A stretch of 64,000 bases of DNA from Staphylococcus equorum (GTDB lineage Bacteria > Bacillota > Bacilli > Staphylococcales > Staphylococcaceae): the NCBI RefSeq assembly GCF_029024965.1, contig NZ_CP118982.1, positions 2,170,001 through 2,234,000 on the forward strand, given 5' to 3'. Below are positions 47,915-57,576 of the stretch, one piece after another; positions within the stretch are counted from its first letter, which is position 1; each line of letters opens with the position of its first letter. Both the position numbers and the translations under genes were made by a program. Under the pieces are notes generated by a model. The model had not been told where the DNA came from, did no database searches, and worked only from the letters and a program-made list of their open reading frames with translations.

Positions 47915-50297
47915 CTTGACCCCTCCGTTCTTTAAAGTTAAGTAATGTATAAATTCCTAAACCAGCAATGATGAGCACCATACCTTCAAATAAAGTATCT
48001 AGTGCACGGAAGTCACCAAGAATGGAATTTACAATGTTTTTGCCGCCTGACAACTCATATGCATCATGGTAAAATGTCGAAATTGTAGGCATCGAGTCAC
48101 TTTGTTGTGCAATAAATACAAGCATGACTACAATCACTGCCATCAATAGCGATACAATAATTTTGACCGCTTCACGTTTTTTGTGAACTTTTGTACGCGG
48201 TACGTTGGGTAGTCTTGAGAAACTAACAATAAATAATATTGTTGTAATCGTTTCGACAACTAATTGTGTTAATGCTAAATCTGGTGCTTTCATTAAAATA
48301 AAGAATATCGTTACACAATAACCGATAATTCCATTTAAAATAACCATTGTTAAACGTTGACGTATAAATGTTAAAGCAATACCTAGTACAAATACAACAA
48401 TTAATGTGATCACTTCTAACGGACCAAATTCACTCACATGAATTTGTTGCACTTTTGGAAATCCTGTTTGAATAACTCCATATACCACAACCATTATAAA
48501 AATAAGTAAAGTTAATGTGATGTAATGATTTAAACGGTTATTCATTAAGCTACGGATTCCATATCCTGAATAATGTTCAAATTGTTTATATGACCCTAAA
48601 TATAGATCTGTAATTGATGTTACTTTAATCTTATTAGCATATTTTTTCCAATCGATTTTAAATGCTGCTGTGAAGCCAACAATCATTACAATCAAACTTA
48701 AAATCAACGGTAAATTAAATCCGTGCCACTGCGATACATGTGGCGCTATTTTATCTACATTTTCTCCAATTGTGATACTTCGTAACGCCGGTAAAATAAT
48801 ATAATGTCCAAATATATTTGGAACAAAGAATATAATCGGTAACAAAATCATCATAATTGCAGAAGGTAGTGTGAACATGAATGGTTCATGCGGATTTTTT
48901 ATCGGTAAATCTGCTTTCTGATAGTCTCCCCAGAAAACTTCCTTAATCAAGTAAACTGCATAAATCAAAGTAAATATACTTGCTACAACGCCTATCACCG
49001 CAATAATTACCGTAAGGAATATATTGAATTGGGGTAATTGGTGTGCGCTCACAAGTCCGTCAAAGAACATTTCCTTACTCAAGAAGCCATTTAAAAATGG
49101 AATACCTGCCATCGATAAAGCAGAAAGTAACATTATTATATGTGTAATGGGAAACACTTTTCTTAAACCTGATAAGCGACGAATATCTCTTGTACCTGTC
49201 TCATGGTCAATAATACCTACACCCATAAACAGCGCACCTTTAAACAAAGCATGATTCATTAAATGGAATAAAGCTGCGAACAGTATTAAACCATAAATTT
49301 TAGAAAGTTCACCTGTTGGATGTTGAGCAAACCCTCCACCTAGTCCTACCATTGATACAATCATACCTAGTTGACTAATTGTAGAATAAGCTAATATTGC
49401 TTTCATATCGACTTGACGTATCGCATTGATTGCGCCAAAAATCATTGTGATTAAACCAACGAATGTCACACAATAAATATAGAAATCACTTAAACCTAAT
49501 ACAGGTGTAAATCTAAATAGCAAGAATATACCTGCTTTAACCATTGTTGCCGAATGTAGATACGCACTTACTGGTGTTGGAGCAGCCATCGCTTTCGGTA
49601 ACCAAATGTGAAATGGAAATTGAGCTGACTTTGTAAATGCCCCTATTAAAATGAGAATAATAATAGGTATAAACAAGTCACTCTGGGCAATTTTATCACT
49701 CTGTTCAATAATTGAAGTTATTGAATTTGTTCCTGTTACAGTATAAATCATAATGAAACCTGCTAATAATGCCAAACCACCAAAGACTGTAATCATAAAT
49801 GATTGTATGGCCCCAAATTGACTATCACCTTTATTGTACCAATAGGCAATAAGCAAGAACGAAGATACACTTGTTAACTCCCAAAACACATACATAAGAA
49901 TCGTATTGTTAGCAGTAACGATACCTAACATACTGAGCATAAAAAGTAATAAATATACATAAAAACGTGGTAAATTGTCATGTTCTTTAGATAAATATTG
50001 AGTTGCGTAGTAAAATACGGCTAAACCAATGAGTGAAATTAATAAACTGAAGAATAAACTCAATCCATCTAATCTAAAATCAATATTGATATCTAAGAGT
50101 GTCAGCCACGGTATCTTAACCGTTACAAAATGTCCTGCCATCACTTGAGGTATTTGCCATAAAAAGTAAATCGAAGAAATAATCGGTGCAATTAAAGCAA
50201 TTTGACCTGCAAATCGCTGGAATTTAGGATTTATTAGTGTGCACAATACCGCTACCATGATTATAATCAAGGCACCCAGTAAATATATTAAGCTCAT
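47901..50297 (-). CDS. mnhA2: Na+/H+ antiporter subunit MnhA2 (MrpA)
   Basis: A 798-residue NuoL-like protein with about twenty helices and the C-terminal MrpA extension ending [27 protein letters not shown] and [42 protein letters not shown] carry the conserved Glu and Lys of the proton path. First gene of the seven-gene operon; AAGGAGGG precedes two tandem ATGs (50300 and 50297), and I use the second by spacing. The operon supports pH, salt and bile resistance in S. aureus. Confidence 0.95.
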   Translation of the reverse strand: MSLIYLLGALIIIMVAVLCTLINPKFQRFAGQIALIAPIISSIYFLWQIPQVMAGHFVTVKIPWLTLLDINIDFRLDGLSLFFSLLISLIGLAVFYYATQYLSKEHDNLPRFYVYLLLFMLSMLGIVTANNTILMYVFWELTSVSSFLLIAYWYNKGDSQFGAIQSFMITVFGGLALLAGFIMIYTVTGTNSITSIIEQSDKIAQSDLFIPIIILILIGAFTKSAQFPFHIWLPKAMAAPTPVSAYLHSATMVKAGIFLLFRFTPVLGLSDFYIYCVTFVGLITMIFGAINAIRQVDMKAILAYSTISQLGMIVSMVGLGGGFAQHPTGELSKIYGLILFAALFHLMNHALFKGALFMGVGIIDHETGTRDIRRLSGLRKVFPITHIIMLLSALSMAGIPFLNGFLSKEMFFDGLVSAHQLPQFNIFLTVIIAVIGVVASIFTLIYAVYLIKEVFWGDYQKADLPIKNPHEPFMFTLPSAIMMILLPIIFFVPNIFGHYIILPALRSITIGENVDKIAPHVSQWHGFNLPLILSLIVMIVGFTAAFKIDWKKYANKIKVTSITDLYLGSYKQFEHYSGYGIRSLMNNRLNHYITLTLLIFIMVVVYGVIQTGFPKVQQIHVSEFGPLEVITLIVVFVLGIALTFIRQRLTMVILNGIIGYCVTIFFILMKAPDLALTQLVVETITTILFIVSFSRLPNVPRTKVHKKREAVKIIVSLLMAVIVVMLVFIAQQSDSMPTISTFYHDAYELSGGKNIVNSILGDFRALDTLFEGMVLIIAGLGIYTLLNFKERRGQDERE

Positions 50298-50320
50298 CAT
50301 ATCCCTCCTTTAATTATATT

Positions 50321-50872
50321 TTATAAATTTAAAGCTATTGTTGTTTTAGTAGTCTTTGCAGAAATACCTATGAATTTCATCGTTTCAAAAGTTGTTTGAT
50401 GACCTAAATATTTTTGAATAATAGAAATAGATATACCAGATTGATAAGCATGATAAGCAAATGTCTTTCTTAACGTCGTCAAACCAATATGTAACATGCC
50501 TAACTCTTCAGCTGCAACATGGATAATACGATATGCTTGTTGTCTTGATAGACCTTTTAAAGTTCTATTTGATCGAAACAATAGCTCATCATTTTTCAGA
50601 TCTTCTTCTGTAATAAAGATCATTAATTCATTCCTCAACGTGTCGGGTAATCTAATATGAATATTGGGAGCATGGTCCTCTAGCCAATACTGCTTAATAT
50701 CATCGTGTTCGTCTTTGACGTCTGACACACAAAGATTTAGTAGTTCGGAAAGTTTAACGCCAGTATGTATTGCAAACTTGAATAATAAATAATCTCGTTT
50801 CGACTTATTACTTAATACTTCATACATAGACTTTATCTCTTTTATATCCCTTATAGGGTCCACTTGATTCAT
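50321..50872 (-). CDS. Degenerate tyrosine recombinase-like protein
   Basis: A 183-residue protein with only the catalytic-type domain of tyrosine recombinases and no core-binding domain. Compared with active relatives, the first Arg is Lys (HTGVKLSELLNL), the His before LRKTF is Thr (LTTLRKTFAYHAY), and the nucleophile Tyr is Phe (MKFIGIS); the Arg of LRKTF and the LGH His remain. It should bind DNA or protein but not recombine. ATG at 50872 after AAGAGGTG. It sits directly upstream of mnhA2, 24 bases away, conserved there in staphylococci as far as I recall. Confidence 0.8.
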   Translation of the reverse strand: MNQVDPIRDIKEIKSMYEVLSNKSKRDYLLFKFAIHTGVKLSELLNLCVSDVKDEHDDIKQYWLEDHAPNIHIRLPDTLRNELMIFITEEDLKNDELLFRSNRTLKGLSRQQAYRIIHVAAEELGMLHIGLTTLRKTFAYHAYQSGISISIIQKYLGHQTTFETMKFIGISAKTTKTTIALNL

Positions 50873-51020
50873 ATATTCACCTCTTAACAAATTGAATGTT
50901 TCTTATTTAATGATATATGATATTTATGTCACATGGAAGTATTTAAACCGAATTTCCCAAAAAAATTTTGACCATTTTAGGATGTTTATTCGATATATAT
51001 AGTGAAAGGAGGTTAAGCAA

Positions 51021-51227
51021 ATGAATCAAATCAAACAGCTTGGAGTCACATTAACTCGCGTTTTGTATGATCAAGATGGAAAAGCTTCAAAGTTCAAGCG
51101 TCATTTCGCAAATTTAAATACCGAAGCAACGCCAGAACAAATAAAAAGCTTCAAGTCTATTATTGAGCAAATTACTGGTAAGCACTTTGACACTATCGAA
51201 GTTATTAAAACTGAAACAATTAATTAA
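51021..51227 (+). CDS. DUF1659 family small protein
   Basis: A 68-residue soluble protein (LTRVLYDQDGKASKFKRHFANLNTEATPEQIKSFKSIIEQITGKHFDTIEVIKTETIN) of the DUF1659 family. Function unknown. Strong AAAGGAGG ribosome site. Thirteen bases before the DUF2922 gene, its usual partner. Confidence 0.85.
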   Translation: MNQIKQLGVTLTRVLYDQDGKASKFKRHFANLNTEATPEQIKSFKSIIEQITGKHFDTIEVIKTETIN

Positions 51228-51240
51228 GGAGGAGAAAGAA

Positions 51241-51462
51241 ATGATGTCCCAAACATTAGAACTTATTTTCAATGATGCTGTGAATAAAACAATCAAATTG
51301 CAAATACCTAAGATCGAACATTCGGTAAACGAAGGTACGGTTAAGGAAGGAATGAATAAATTAATCACGCTTGATATTTTGAGACCAAAAACAGGCATCC
51401 CTACAAAAGTTCATTCTGCGCATATTATAGATAAGACAACCAATGTTCTATTTGAAAATTAG
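51241..51462 (+). CDS. DUF2922 family small protein
   Basis: A 73-residue protein (LELIFNDAVNKTIKLQIPKIEHSVNEGTVKEGMNKLI) of the DUF2922 family, predicted beta-rich. The start is the ATG at 51241 with AAGGAGGAG; the longer frame from 51163 overlaps the DUF1659 gene and is not used. Second gene of the pair; function unknown. Confidence 0.85.
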   Translation: MMSQTLELIFNDAVNKTIKLQIPKIEHSVNEGTVKEGMNKLITLDILRPKTGIPTKVHSAHIIDKTTNVLFEN

Positions 51463-51505
51463 TTAATTCTATTATAAATATATTTACTTAGGTGATTAAC
51501 TAAAA

Positions 51506-51540
51506 AAGGCTTGAAACAATTGTTTCAGGCCTTCTTTTTA
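51506..51540 (+). terminator. Terminator after the DUF1659/DUF2922 pair
   Basis: AAGGCTTGAAACA / TGTTTCAGGCCTT stem and TTTTT on the plus strand. Confidence 0.85.
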
Positions 51541-51602
51541 CACAGAATAATTGACGTTTTAAACTGCCCACCAATTAATCTCACTATTATTGATTTATAC
51601 CA

Positions 51603-51836
51603 TTAATCTCTATAGGGTCTTAATCTAACCGTATCACCAAAAAATATCTTTTTCTTACCTAACTTCTTGCATATTGCATATTTATTATACACTTCAACAA
51701 TTTGAGCTAAATTTTTATAAGATCTTCTTGGATTCAACACTTCTATAAATTGATTTTTCTTAATGCCATCATTACTTCCTGCCCCAACAAAAAAAGTTTC
51801 CTCATCTGTTAGTCGAATTATGGAAAGCTGTTTCAA
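51603..51836 (-). CDS. Small conserved staphylococcal protein, function unknown
   Basis: A 77-residue basic protein (TFFVGAGSNDGIKKNQFIEVLNPRRSYKNLAQIVEVYNKYAICKKLGKKKIFFGDTVRL), apparently beta-rich, like a small barrel. The start is a TTG at 51836 with only a weak ribosome site. I do not recognise a domain with a known function. Confidence 0.6.
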   Translation of the reverse strand: MKQLSIIRLTDEETFFVGAGSNDGIKKNQFIEVLNPRRSYKNLAQIVEVYNKYAICKKLGKKKIFFGDTVRLRPYRD

Positions 51837-52066
51837 TATAATTAGTCACTCACTTCTTCAAAAGCTTTTATTATTATAAAGTTATTATTACTTCATAGTT
51901 GTTAATCTTATTTCCCAAAAACCATTAACATACGTATTCTATTATATTTTGTGTGTTGTGTACATCATAATAAACTAAAAAGCTATTTTCTTTTAAAGAA
52001 TTTAAACATAGGAAAAGCATAACCTTTCCTATATAATGTAATTATCCTAATAGAAAGCGTGATTTA

Positions 52067-52996
52067 ATGTTTCTTTTATATATTATTGGGATTATCGCAG
52101 GTATGGTTGTTCCGTTCCAAACTTCAATTAATTCTAGACTAAGCCTTTATACAAAGTCTTCATTCTATGCGTCAACAATCTCATTTGCAACAGGTACAAT
52201 CTTTTTAATCATACTCAATCTTATAACTAATCCTCATGTTTTTACAGCACAATTTTACAGTAACCAATCTTTTAGTTACATATGGTTTGTCGGCGGTATG
52301 CTTGGCGTCATTTTCCTAACTGGGAACTTACTCCTTTTACCCCGTTTAGGTGCATCTCTTACTGTAGTGCTCACTGTAGCTGGTCAAATCATTATGGGTG
52401 TGACAATCGACACATTTGGCTGGTTTGGAGCTGATAAAGAAGCCTTCACAGCATTTAAAGTACTGGGTATTATATTTTTAATTTTCGGTATCATTCTGAT
52501 GAATTATGTTCGCAGAAACCCTAAAGACAAAAATAAAAATAGTTCAATTTATATTTGGTTGTTTATTGGGTTTATATTTGGCTTCTGTCCACCTATTCAA
52601 ACTGCTATTAATAGCGCATTGGGTCAACAAATAAATTCCTCAGTAATGGCTTCACTGATATCATTTACAGTAGGTACAATTGTATTATTTATTTTGACTT
52701 TAATTTTCAATAGAAGTCTTAAACTTGCTACTTTCACACCTAGAGAAGGTCGTCTTAAACCTATTTACTTTATCGGTGGTATCCTTGGTGTGATTTTTGT
52801 GACTACAAACATTATTTTAATGCCTCACTTGGGCGCTGCATTGACTACAATTATTGTTATGCTAGGTCAAATGTTAATGGGTGTTATTATAGATCATTTC
52901 GGCTTGCTGGGCACTTACAAAAATAAAATTACTAAGAGAAAAGTTTTTGGTATTATTGCTATAATGATTGGCATTATTTTATTGAGATTATTTTAA
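52067..52996 (+). CDS. DMT transporter with two DUF606 (YdcZ) units
   Basis: A 309-residue, ten-helix protein built of two similar halves: PFQTSINSRLSLYTKSSFYASTISFATGTIFLI and PPIQTAINSALGQQINSSVMASLISFTVGTIVLF, each followed by FVGGMLGVIFLTGNLLLLPRLGAS / FIGGILGVIFVTTNIILMPHLGAA and a GQ.IMGV.ID.FG segment. Single-unit YdcZ proteins pair as dimers; here the two are fused. Substrate unknown. The ribosome site is weak (AGAAAGCG). Confidence 0.88.
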   Translation: MFLLYIIGIIAGMVVPFQTSINSRLSLYTKSSFYASTISFATGTIFLIILNLITNPHVFTAQFYSNQSFSYIWFVGGMLGVIFLTGNLLLLPRLGASLTVVLTVAGQIIMGVTIDTFGWFGADKEAFTAFKVLGIIFLIFGIILMNYVRRNPKDKNKNSSIYIWLFIGFIFGFCPPIQTAINSALGQQINSSVMASLISFTVGTIVLFILTLIFNRSLKLATFTPREGRLKPIYFIGGILGVIFVTTNIILMPHLGAALTTIIVMLGQMLMGVIIDHFGLLGTYKNKITKRKVFGIIAIMIGIILLRLF

Positions 52997-53010
52997 AAAT
53001 TGTTCACTCG

Positions 53011-53050
53011 AGTCATTTACTTTTAACATTTAGTAAATGACTTCTTTTTT
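53011..53050 (+). terminator. Terminator after the DMT gene
   Basis: Perfect 11-bp stem AGTCATTTACT / AGTAAATGACT, then T-rich. Confidence 0.85.
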
Positions 53051-53113
53051 TATAACAAATTCTTTGTTTTTCGCTGTATAATCAAATCATCAATACATCA
53101 AGAGGTGACATCA

Positions 53114-54052
53114 TTGAAGAAAATCATTATTTTATTTACTGTGTTGATAATACTTTGTAGTATCGGCGCCCTAAGTTTTTACTATTTCAAAATTAAAATA
53201 ACCACGAGTAAACCAGAGCATCATATTGACACTTTGAAAATAACCTATAACAAACCCTATACCTTTATAGGAAGGCAAGAGCCTGCTCAACGATTTCCAG
53301 TTCATTATGAGCCCCATAAAGGCTATATTAACGATTGGTTCGTTAAGTCACATGACAAAATAGAAAAAAACCAGCCTCTGTTTGAATATTATAATCCACG
53401 TATTGAACATCAAATTAGTAGCAAGCAAAAATACCTTTCACAATTAAAGCAAAACAATAAATCCTCCACTACCCCGGTACATTCAGAAATATTACGTCTA
53501 CAAAATCAAATCGCACAACTCCAAGAACAACTTCGTATCACAGTTTATGCTCCAGCGTCTGGCATCGTTCATATTAATCAATCATGGTCTAATCAAACTA
53601 AATCTCCTGTTATGCAAATCTATGATCCTACTACAGTAATCAAAGCTGAAGTTGATGAAGTGATAATTGATAAGCTTCATTTAAAAGACAAAGTTTCTAT
53701 TAAAGACAATAATCAGCAAACATTTGACGGTGAAGTGAATTATATTTCTAATTTCCCAATAAATATAGACATATCAACTAAAAATTCCAAATATTTAGTT
53801 GAGCTAAATTCAAATTCTGCCGCTGTTTTTGGTAAACATTTCACAGTAGAAATACCTAACCACATTATTGAAGTTCCCAAAACAGCAATATATGATAAGC
53901 AATTTGTTTTCATACAAAGAAATAAAAAATTTATAAAACGAGTTATTAAAACACAAAATTCGGGTAATAACAAAGATGTACTAATTCTTGAAGGATTAAA
54001 TCAAGGAGATGTCATAGCTAGAAATGCCGATACTGTGCTGTCTAAAAATTAG
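53114..54052 (+). CDS. Orphan HlyD/RND-type efflux adaptor
   Basis: A 312-residue protein with one N-terminal membrane anchor (about 3-23) and an outside adaptor domain: lipoyl-like halves around a short coiled coil (about 98-140; QISSKQKYLSQLKQNN to LRLQNQIAQLQEQLRI), then ITVYAPASGIVHI and a beta-barrel. The start is the TTG at 53114 after AGAGGTGA. Such adaptors work with MacB-type ABC exporters, but none is nearby. It lies just upstream of the sarA promoter region. Confidence 0.82.
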   Translation: MKKIIILFTVLIILCSIGALSFYYFKIKITTSKPEHHIDTLKITYNKPYTFIGRQEPAQRFPVHYEPHKGYINDWFVKSHDKIEKNQPLFEYYNPRIEHQISSKQKYLSQLKQNNKSSTTPVHSEILRLQNQIAQLQEQLRITVYAPASGIVHINQSWSNQTKSPVMQIYDPTTVIKAEVDEVIIDKLHLKDKVSIKDNNQQTFDGEVNYISNFPINIDISTKNSKYLVELNSNSAAVFGKHFTVEIPNHIIEVPKTAIYDKQFVFIQRNKKFIKRVIKTQNSGNNKDVLILEGLNQGDVIARNADTVLSKN

Positions 54053-54223
54053 ACGTACACGTTATAAAAAGTTATCATTTTAAAATATGATAAGATTATT
54101 TAGCCTTTTTATCATATTATGGTAAATTTAAAAACAGAAAAATAAATTTCGATTAGTGTATTGGTATTTAAAGAATTGAATTAATAATAGAAATCATTAA
54201 CGTAACGCTTAAACATGTTTTTG

Positions 54224-54252
54224 TTTACTTTCTATTTTTATTTAGTTATAAT
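54224..54252 (+). promoter_or_regulatory. Promoter in the sarA upstream region
   Basis: TTTACT at 54224-54229, 17-base spacer, perfect TATAAT at 54247-54252. The 361-base region 54053-54413 has no gene and is where S. aureus has the three sarA promoters P2, P3 and P1; I can only place this one with confidence. Confidence 0.6.
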
Positions 54253-54413
54253 AAACTAAATAATAGTGGTTTTAATATATTTCACTTAAATATAATCGAG
54301 CCACAAATTATGACAAACACTTTGTATTTAACTTTGAATTAAGACAAATAATCATACAAAAAAATTATTAATATGTATATTTGATTGGGCATTTAGAATA
54401 GGGAGGAATTAGG

Positions 54414-54788
54414 ATGGCTATCACCAAAATCAATGATTGCTTTGAATTATTAGCTATGGTCACATATGCTGACAAACTAAAAGGTATTATCAAAAAAGAA
54501 TTTTCAGTAAGTTTCGAGGAGTTCGCTGTATTAACATATATTAGCGAGCACGAAAGTGAAGAATATTATTTAAAAGATATCATTAATCACTTGAATTACA
54601 AACAACCACAAGTTGTTAAAGCTGTTAAAAACTTATCTCAAGAAGATTATTTTGATAAGAAACGTAATGAGCAAGATGAAAGAACTGTATTAATCTTAGT
54701 TAACACTAAGCAACGTAAAAAAATCAATGAATTATTAACTCGCGTTAATAGTCGAATTAAAGAAGCTAACGACGAAAAAGAAGTTTAA
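54414..54788 (+). CDS. sarA: Staphylococcal accessory regulator SarA
   Basis: A 124-residue winged-helix dimer. It begins [23 protein letters not shown] and keeps Cys9; the helix-turn-helix [27 protein letters not shown] and wing DERTVLILV are near identical to S. aureus, while the C-terminal part differs. Global regulator of virulence and biofilm, also acting on abcA/pbp4-type promoters. GGGAGG lies before the ATG. Confidence 0.97.
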   Translation: MAITKINDCFELLAMVTYADKLKGIIKKEFSVSFEEFAVLTYISEHESEEYYLKDIINHLNYKQPQVVKAVKNLSQEDYFDKKRNEQDERTVLILVNTKQRKKINELLTRVNSRIKEANDEKEV

Positions 54789-54827
54789 GCTAATTTAAAT
54801 TTCTATAATATATTCAACTTATTTTTT

Positions 54828-54868
54828 AAAGGGGAGTGGACATGTATTTATGTCCACTCCCCTTTTTT
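54828..54868 (+). terminator. Terminator after sarA
   Basis: AAAGGGGAGTGGACAT and ATGTCCACTCCCCTTT pair perfectly; six T follow. Confidence 0.92.
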
Positions 54869-55054
54869 ATATGTACTTACCTCATGTTATCAACACCACT
54901 TCAAGATCTTCATTTCATACAAAAAGTAAAAAATACCGCTGATAAAGTCCTAAGACATTATATCAACAGTATTTCATAAAAAAATAAAAAAATTGCAGTA
55001 TCTATGCTCTATAAAATAACAACGTGTATTTTATAACGACTTTGCAAAACCCCT

Positions 55055-55867
55055 TTATACTAAATCATTCTTTTGATATTTCAAAGCATCAATAAAATCT
55101 AAATATGCCTCCACAAAATGATCGGGCTCTTCAATATGTGGCGCATGACCTGATTGCTTAAATTCTAAAATAGTTAAAGTTTGAAACGCATGATTATATC
55201 TATCCGTTGATTCTCCCATATTTAAGGGGTCATATCTTCCATTAACTAGTAGTGTTGGAACATTAACATGTTCAATCTCAATGTCTTTATTAAAAACTGG
55301 AAATCCCATTATTGCTCTTGTCGCAACAGCACTATCTTCGGCTGATTGTCTACTATAAATGAGCTGATTTTGAAACCACTTTTTAGCTTTTCCTTGATTT
55401 TTATACATATACGGTAACAATAGAATAAGTGCTTCAGATTTATCAAAGCCTTCTATTTCATCTTGATGTTCTATCATTAATTTATTTAACCCGTGTACAC
55501 TGTCTATAAGATTAGATGTAATTAAAGTTAATGATGTCACCATTGATTCATATTTGTTAGTAAAACTTTTAGCTATTAAGCCACCCATATCATGTCCAAT
55601 TAAATGTGCTTCTTCAACTTCTAATTTTTTCATTAATATTTTTAAATCTTCAACATGATCTTCTAAATTAAAGGAGTTCGGCTTAGAAGATTTACCATGC
55701 CCTCTCACATCGTAAACAATAACATCAAATTTATTTTTCAATGCATCTTTCAAGTTATATAAAGAAGCCATATTGCTATCTAGTCCATGTATTAATATAA
55801 CAGGAAAACCTTGACCCTCACGGATATATGCTATCTCGTTGTTACAACTTGTTTCGATTTTTATCAT
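55055..55867 (-). CDS. Alpha/beta hydrolase
   Basis: A 270-residue alpha/beta hydrolase: oxyanion loop LIHGLDSN, VYDVRGHGKSSKP, nucleophile elbow LIGHDMGGLIAKSF in which the central residue is Asp (GHDMG), acid in VNGRYDPLNM and His in QSGHAPHIEE. An Asp nucleophile is the haloalkane dehalogenase/epoxide hydrolase pattern. GGGAGGTGG precedes the ATG. Natural substrate unknown. Confidence 0.88.
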   Translation of the reverse strand: MIKIETSCNNEIAYIREGQGFPVILIHGLDSNMASLYNLKDALKNKFDVIVYDVRGHGKSSKPNSFNLEDHVEDLKILMKKLEVEEAHLIGHDMGGLIAKSFTNKYESMVTSLTLITSNLIDSVHGLNKLMIEHQDEIEGFDKSEALILLLPYMYKNQGKAKKWFQNQLIYSRQSAEDSAVATRAIMGFPVFNKDIEIEHVNVPTLLVNGRYDPLNMGESTDRYNHAFQTLTILEFKQSGHAPHIEEPDHFVEAYLDFIDALKYQKNDLV

Positions 55868-55993
55868 TATGGGCCACCTCCCTTTTCAGAAGTAATATAC
55901 CCTTATTTCGTGTTTATTACGCTACTATTTTTGTTTTTGTCAGAATATATCGTTTATAAATTTATTATTTTTCTATTCCAGCTATTAAAAAAA

Positions 55994-56040
55994 GCGCTTC
56001 AAGATGTTAACGAATTATTTCAGTTAACATTTTGAAGCGC
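55994..56040 (-). terminator. Terminator after the 236-residue membrane protein
   Basis: GCGCTTCAAGATGTTAAC / GTTAACATTTTGAAGCGC, 18 positions with one mismatch; seven T on the minus strand. Confidence 0.9.
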
Positions 56041-56075
56041 GTTCTAAAAATATATTTATATAAACTATTTTAACT

Positions 56076-56786
56076 TTAGTTCCTAGATGAAATACGTATT
56101 GTGTAATAAATAATAACAATTAATAGCAAGAACCAAATAACGATAGATCCAATTTGAGCAATTTCAGGACTGCTAATCATCGCGTCTATTGTTTTTTGAC
56201 AAAGTAGTAAACCAATACCAGTAAATTCTAATCTTCTAAAATAAAGACCAGCAATACTAAATATAATACCTACAAAAAATACAGCTTGGTGTCCGTATAC
56301 AGTTACTGCTACGATACCCAAATTCATATTAAATGCGTGTGCAATAATGAGTATAAAAGATACACCTGCAACTACCAAGCCTATTATTCTTTCGAATTTA
56401 TTACTATAAAGATAGTTTTTCCAATCAATACGTAAATATATAAAAATCGAAATTGGTAAAATAATTAAACAATAAAAGATAGACAATCCTGTTGCTGCTT
56501 GGAACGGCACAAATTGTTTATCATATAAATACGATAGCAATATAAAATTCAGTATAAAAAACACAATAGGATTCAATTGCAATGTAAACAAATTACGTTG
56601 TATCGTCAAAATTACTTCAGCGGGTGATTTTTTTCTATATTCAATATAATCTTCATCTTTTTCTTCAGATTTCTGAAAATCTTTTTTCAATTTCACTTTA
56701 ATATCATCTATTAAATTTGGTGAAAGACCTTTATGAGTGAAGTAATCATTAATGTTTTCCACTAGTACTTTGTCGTTAACTCTCAT
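56076..56786 (-). CDS. Membrane protein of unknown function
   Basis: A 236-residue protein with a charged cytoplasmic N-terminus (1-63, helical; NINDYFTHKGLSPNLIDDIKVKLKKDFQKSEEKDEDYIEYRKKS) and six helices after it. The N-terminal part resembles the DUF1700/DUF1129 type of small helical domain, but I cannot assign a family firmly. Good AAAGGAGCTT ribosome site; single gene. Confidence 0.65.
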   Translation of the reverse strand: MRVNDKVLVENINDYFTHKGLSPNLIDDIKVKLKKDFQKSEEKDEDYIEYRKKSPAEVILTIQRNLFTLQLNPIVFFILNFILLSYLYDKQFVPFQAATGLSIFYCLIILPISIFIYLRIDWKNYLYSNKFERIIGLVVAGVSFILIIAHAFNMNLGIVAVTVYGHQAVFFVGIIFSIAGLYFRRLEFTGIGLLLCQKTIDAMISSPEIAQIGSIVIWFLLLIVIIYYTIRISSRN

Positions 56787-56872
56787 GACAAGCTCCTTTA
56801 ATAATATTTGAACTATATCTACTATAATTTAATTTATAATCTCATACTTACACTTATTTTAACAATAAAATA

Positions 56873-56904
56873 ACCGACAAGTATATAGCTTTACACTTGC
56901 CGGT
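56873..56904 (-). terminator. Terminator after the secreted protein gene
   Basis: ACCGACAAGT / ACTTGCCGGT stem with one mismatch; T-rich on the minus strand. Confidence 0.72.
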
Positions 56905-56937
56905 CAAATTATTCTTTTTAAATGCTATAAGCAATAT

Positions 56938-57444
56938 TTATTCACCAATATCTATACGATATAGTTTAATGTTTTTATCACTTGGAGATGATGAGCTGAA
57001 TTGATATGAAACTTCATCATCTTGCACATAGCCAAAGTTACCAGTTACATTATTATAATGCTCACGTGCGACCGCATCTTTGCTTACTTCATTTTTAACT
57101 TCATCATAAGCTGGGCCATCAGTATCATTATAACTCATAGAAACACGAGTAATTTCGCCTTCATTTTTCTTACCATCAGTAGCTACAACAAGTACACCAT
57201 TGTCTTTTTTAAATTCGTAATAATGTTCACTGTTATCAGGTCGATGAGAATAGACTGGCGTATCATTATTTTTCAATACACTTTGAATAGACTCGCCTAA
57301 TGTTGCGCCTTCTAATGTTGTATCTCCTTCTTGTAATGCCTTAACATTTTGGATAGAGTTACCTGAAGCCGCATCCACACTACCTGCACCAATTCCAGAA
57401 AACGCTAATCCTGAAACTAAAACTGCCGCAAACATTTTTTTCAT
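56938..57444 (-). CDS. Secreted protein with WalR-type promoter, function unknown
   Basis: A 168-residue exported protein: signal peptide MKKMFAAVLVSGLAFSGIGAGSVDA (cleavage after VDA), then a 143-residue mature domain with no Cys, rich in charged and polar residues (LGESIQSVLKNNDTPVYSHRPDNSEHYYEFKKDNGVLVVATDG). The LGESIQSVLKN and ITRVSMSYND parts suggest a small alpha/beta sensor-like fold. A conserved staphylococcal secreted protein located beside the hydrolase genes. A full WalR box lies 80 bases upstream, so wall stress or growth control is likely. Confidence 0.82.
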   Translation of the reverse strand: MKKMFAAVLVSGLAFSGIGAGSVDAASGNSIQNVKALQEGDTTLEGATLGESIQSVLKNNDTPVYSHRPDNSEHYYEFKKDNGVLVVATDGKKNEGEITRVSMSYNDTDGPAYDEVKNEVSKDAVAREHYNNVTGNFGYVQDDEVSYQFSSSSPSDKNIKLYRIDIGE

Positions 57445-57523
57445 AAGCGCTCTCTCCTTCTATTTAAAAGTTATTTTGTGCTCATCAACAGTGTACTATA
57501 AATATTACGTAATTAACAGGGAT

Positions 57524-57540
57524 GTTACAAAAAGATTACA
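57524..57540 (-). promoter_or_regulatory. WalR box upstream of the secreted protein
   Basis: On the minus strand TGTAAT-CTTTT-TGTAAC, a full match to TGTWAH-N5-TGTWAH. A TATAGT -10 box about 30 bases downstream puts the site just ahead of the -35, suited to activation. Confidence 0.78.
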
Positions 57541-57576
57541 TATTCATATCTTTTGTAATATAAATGTGCGGCTATT

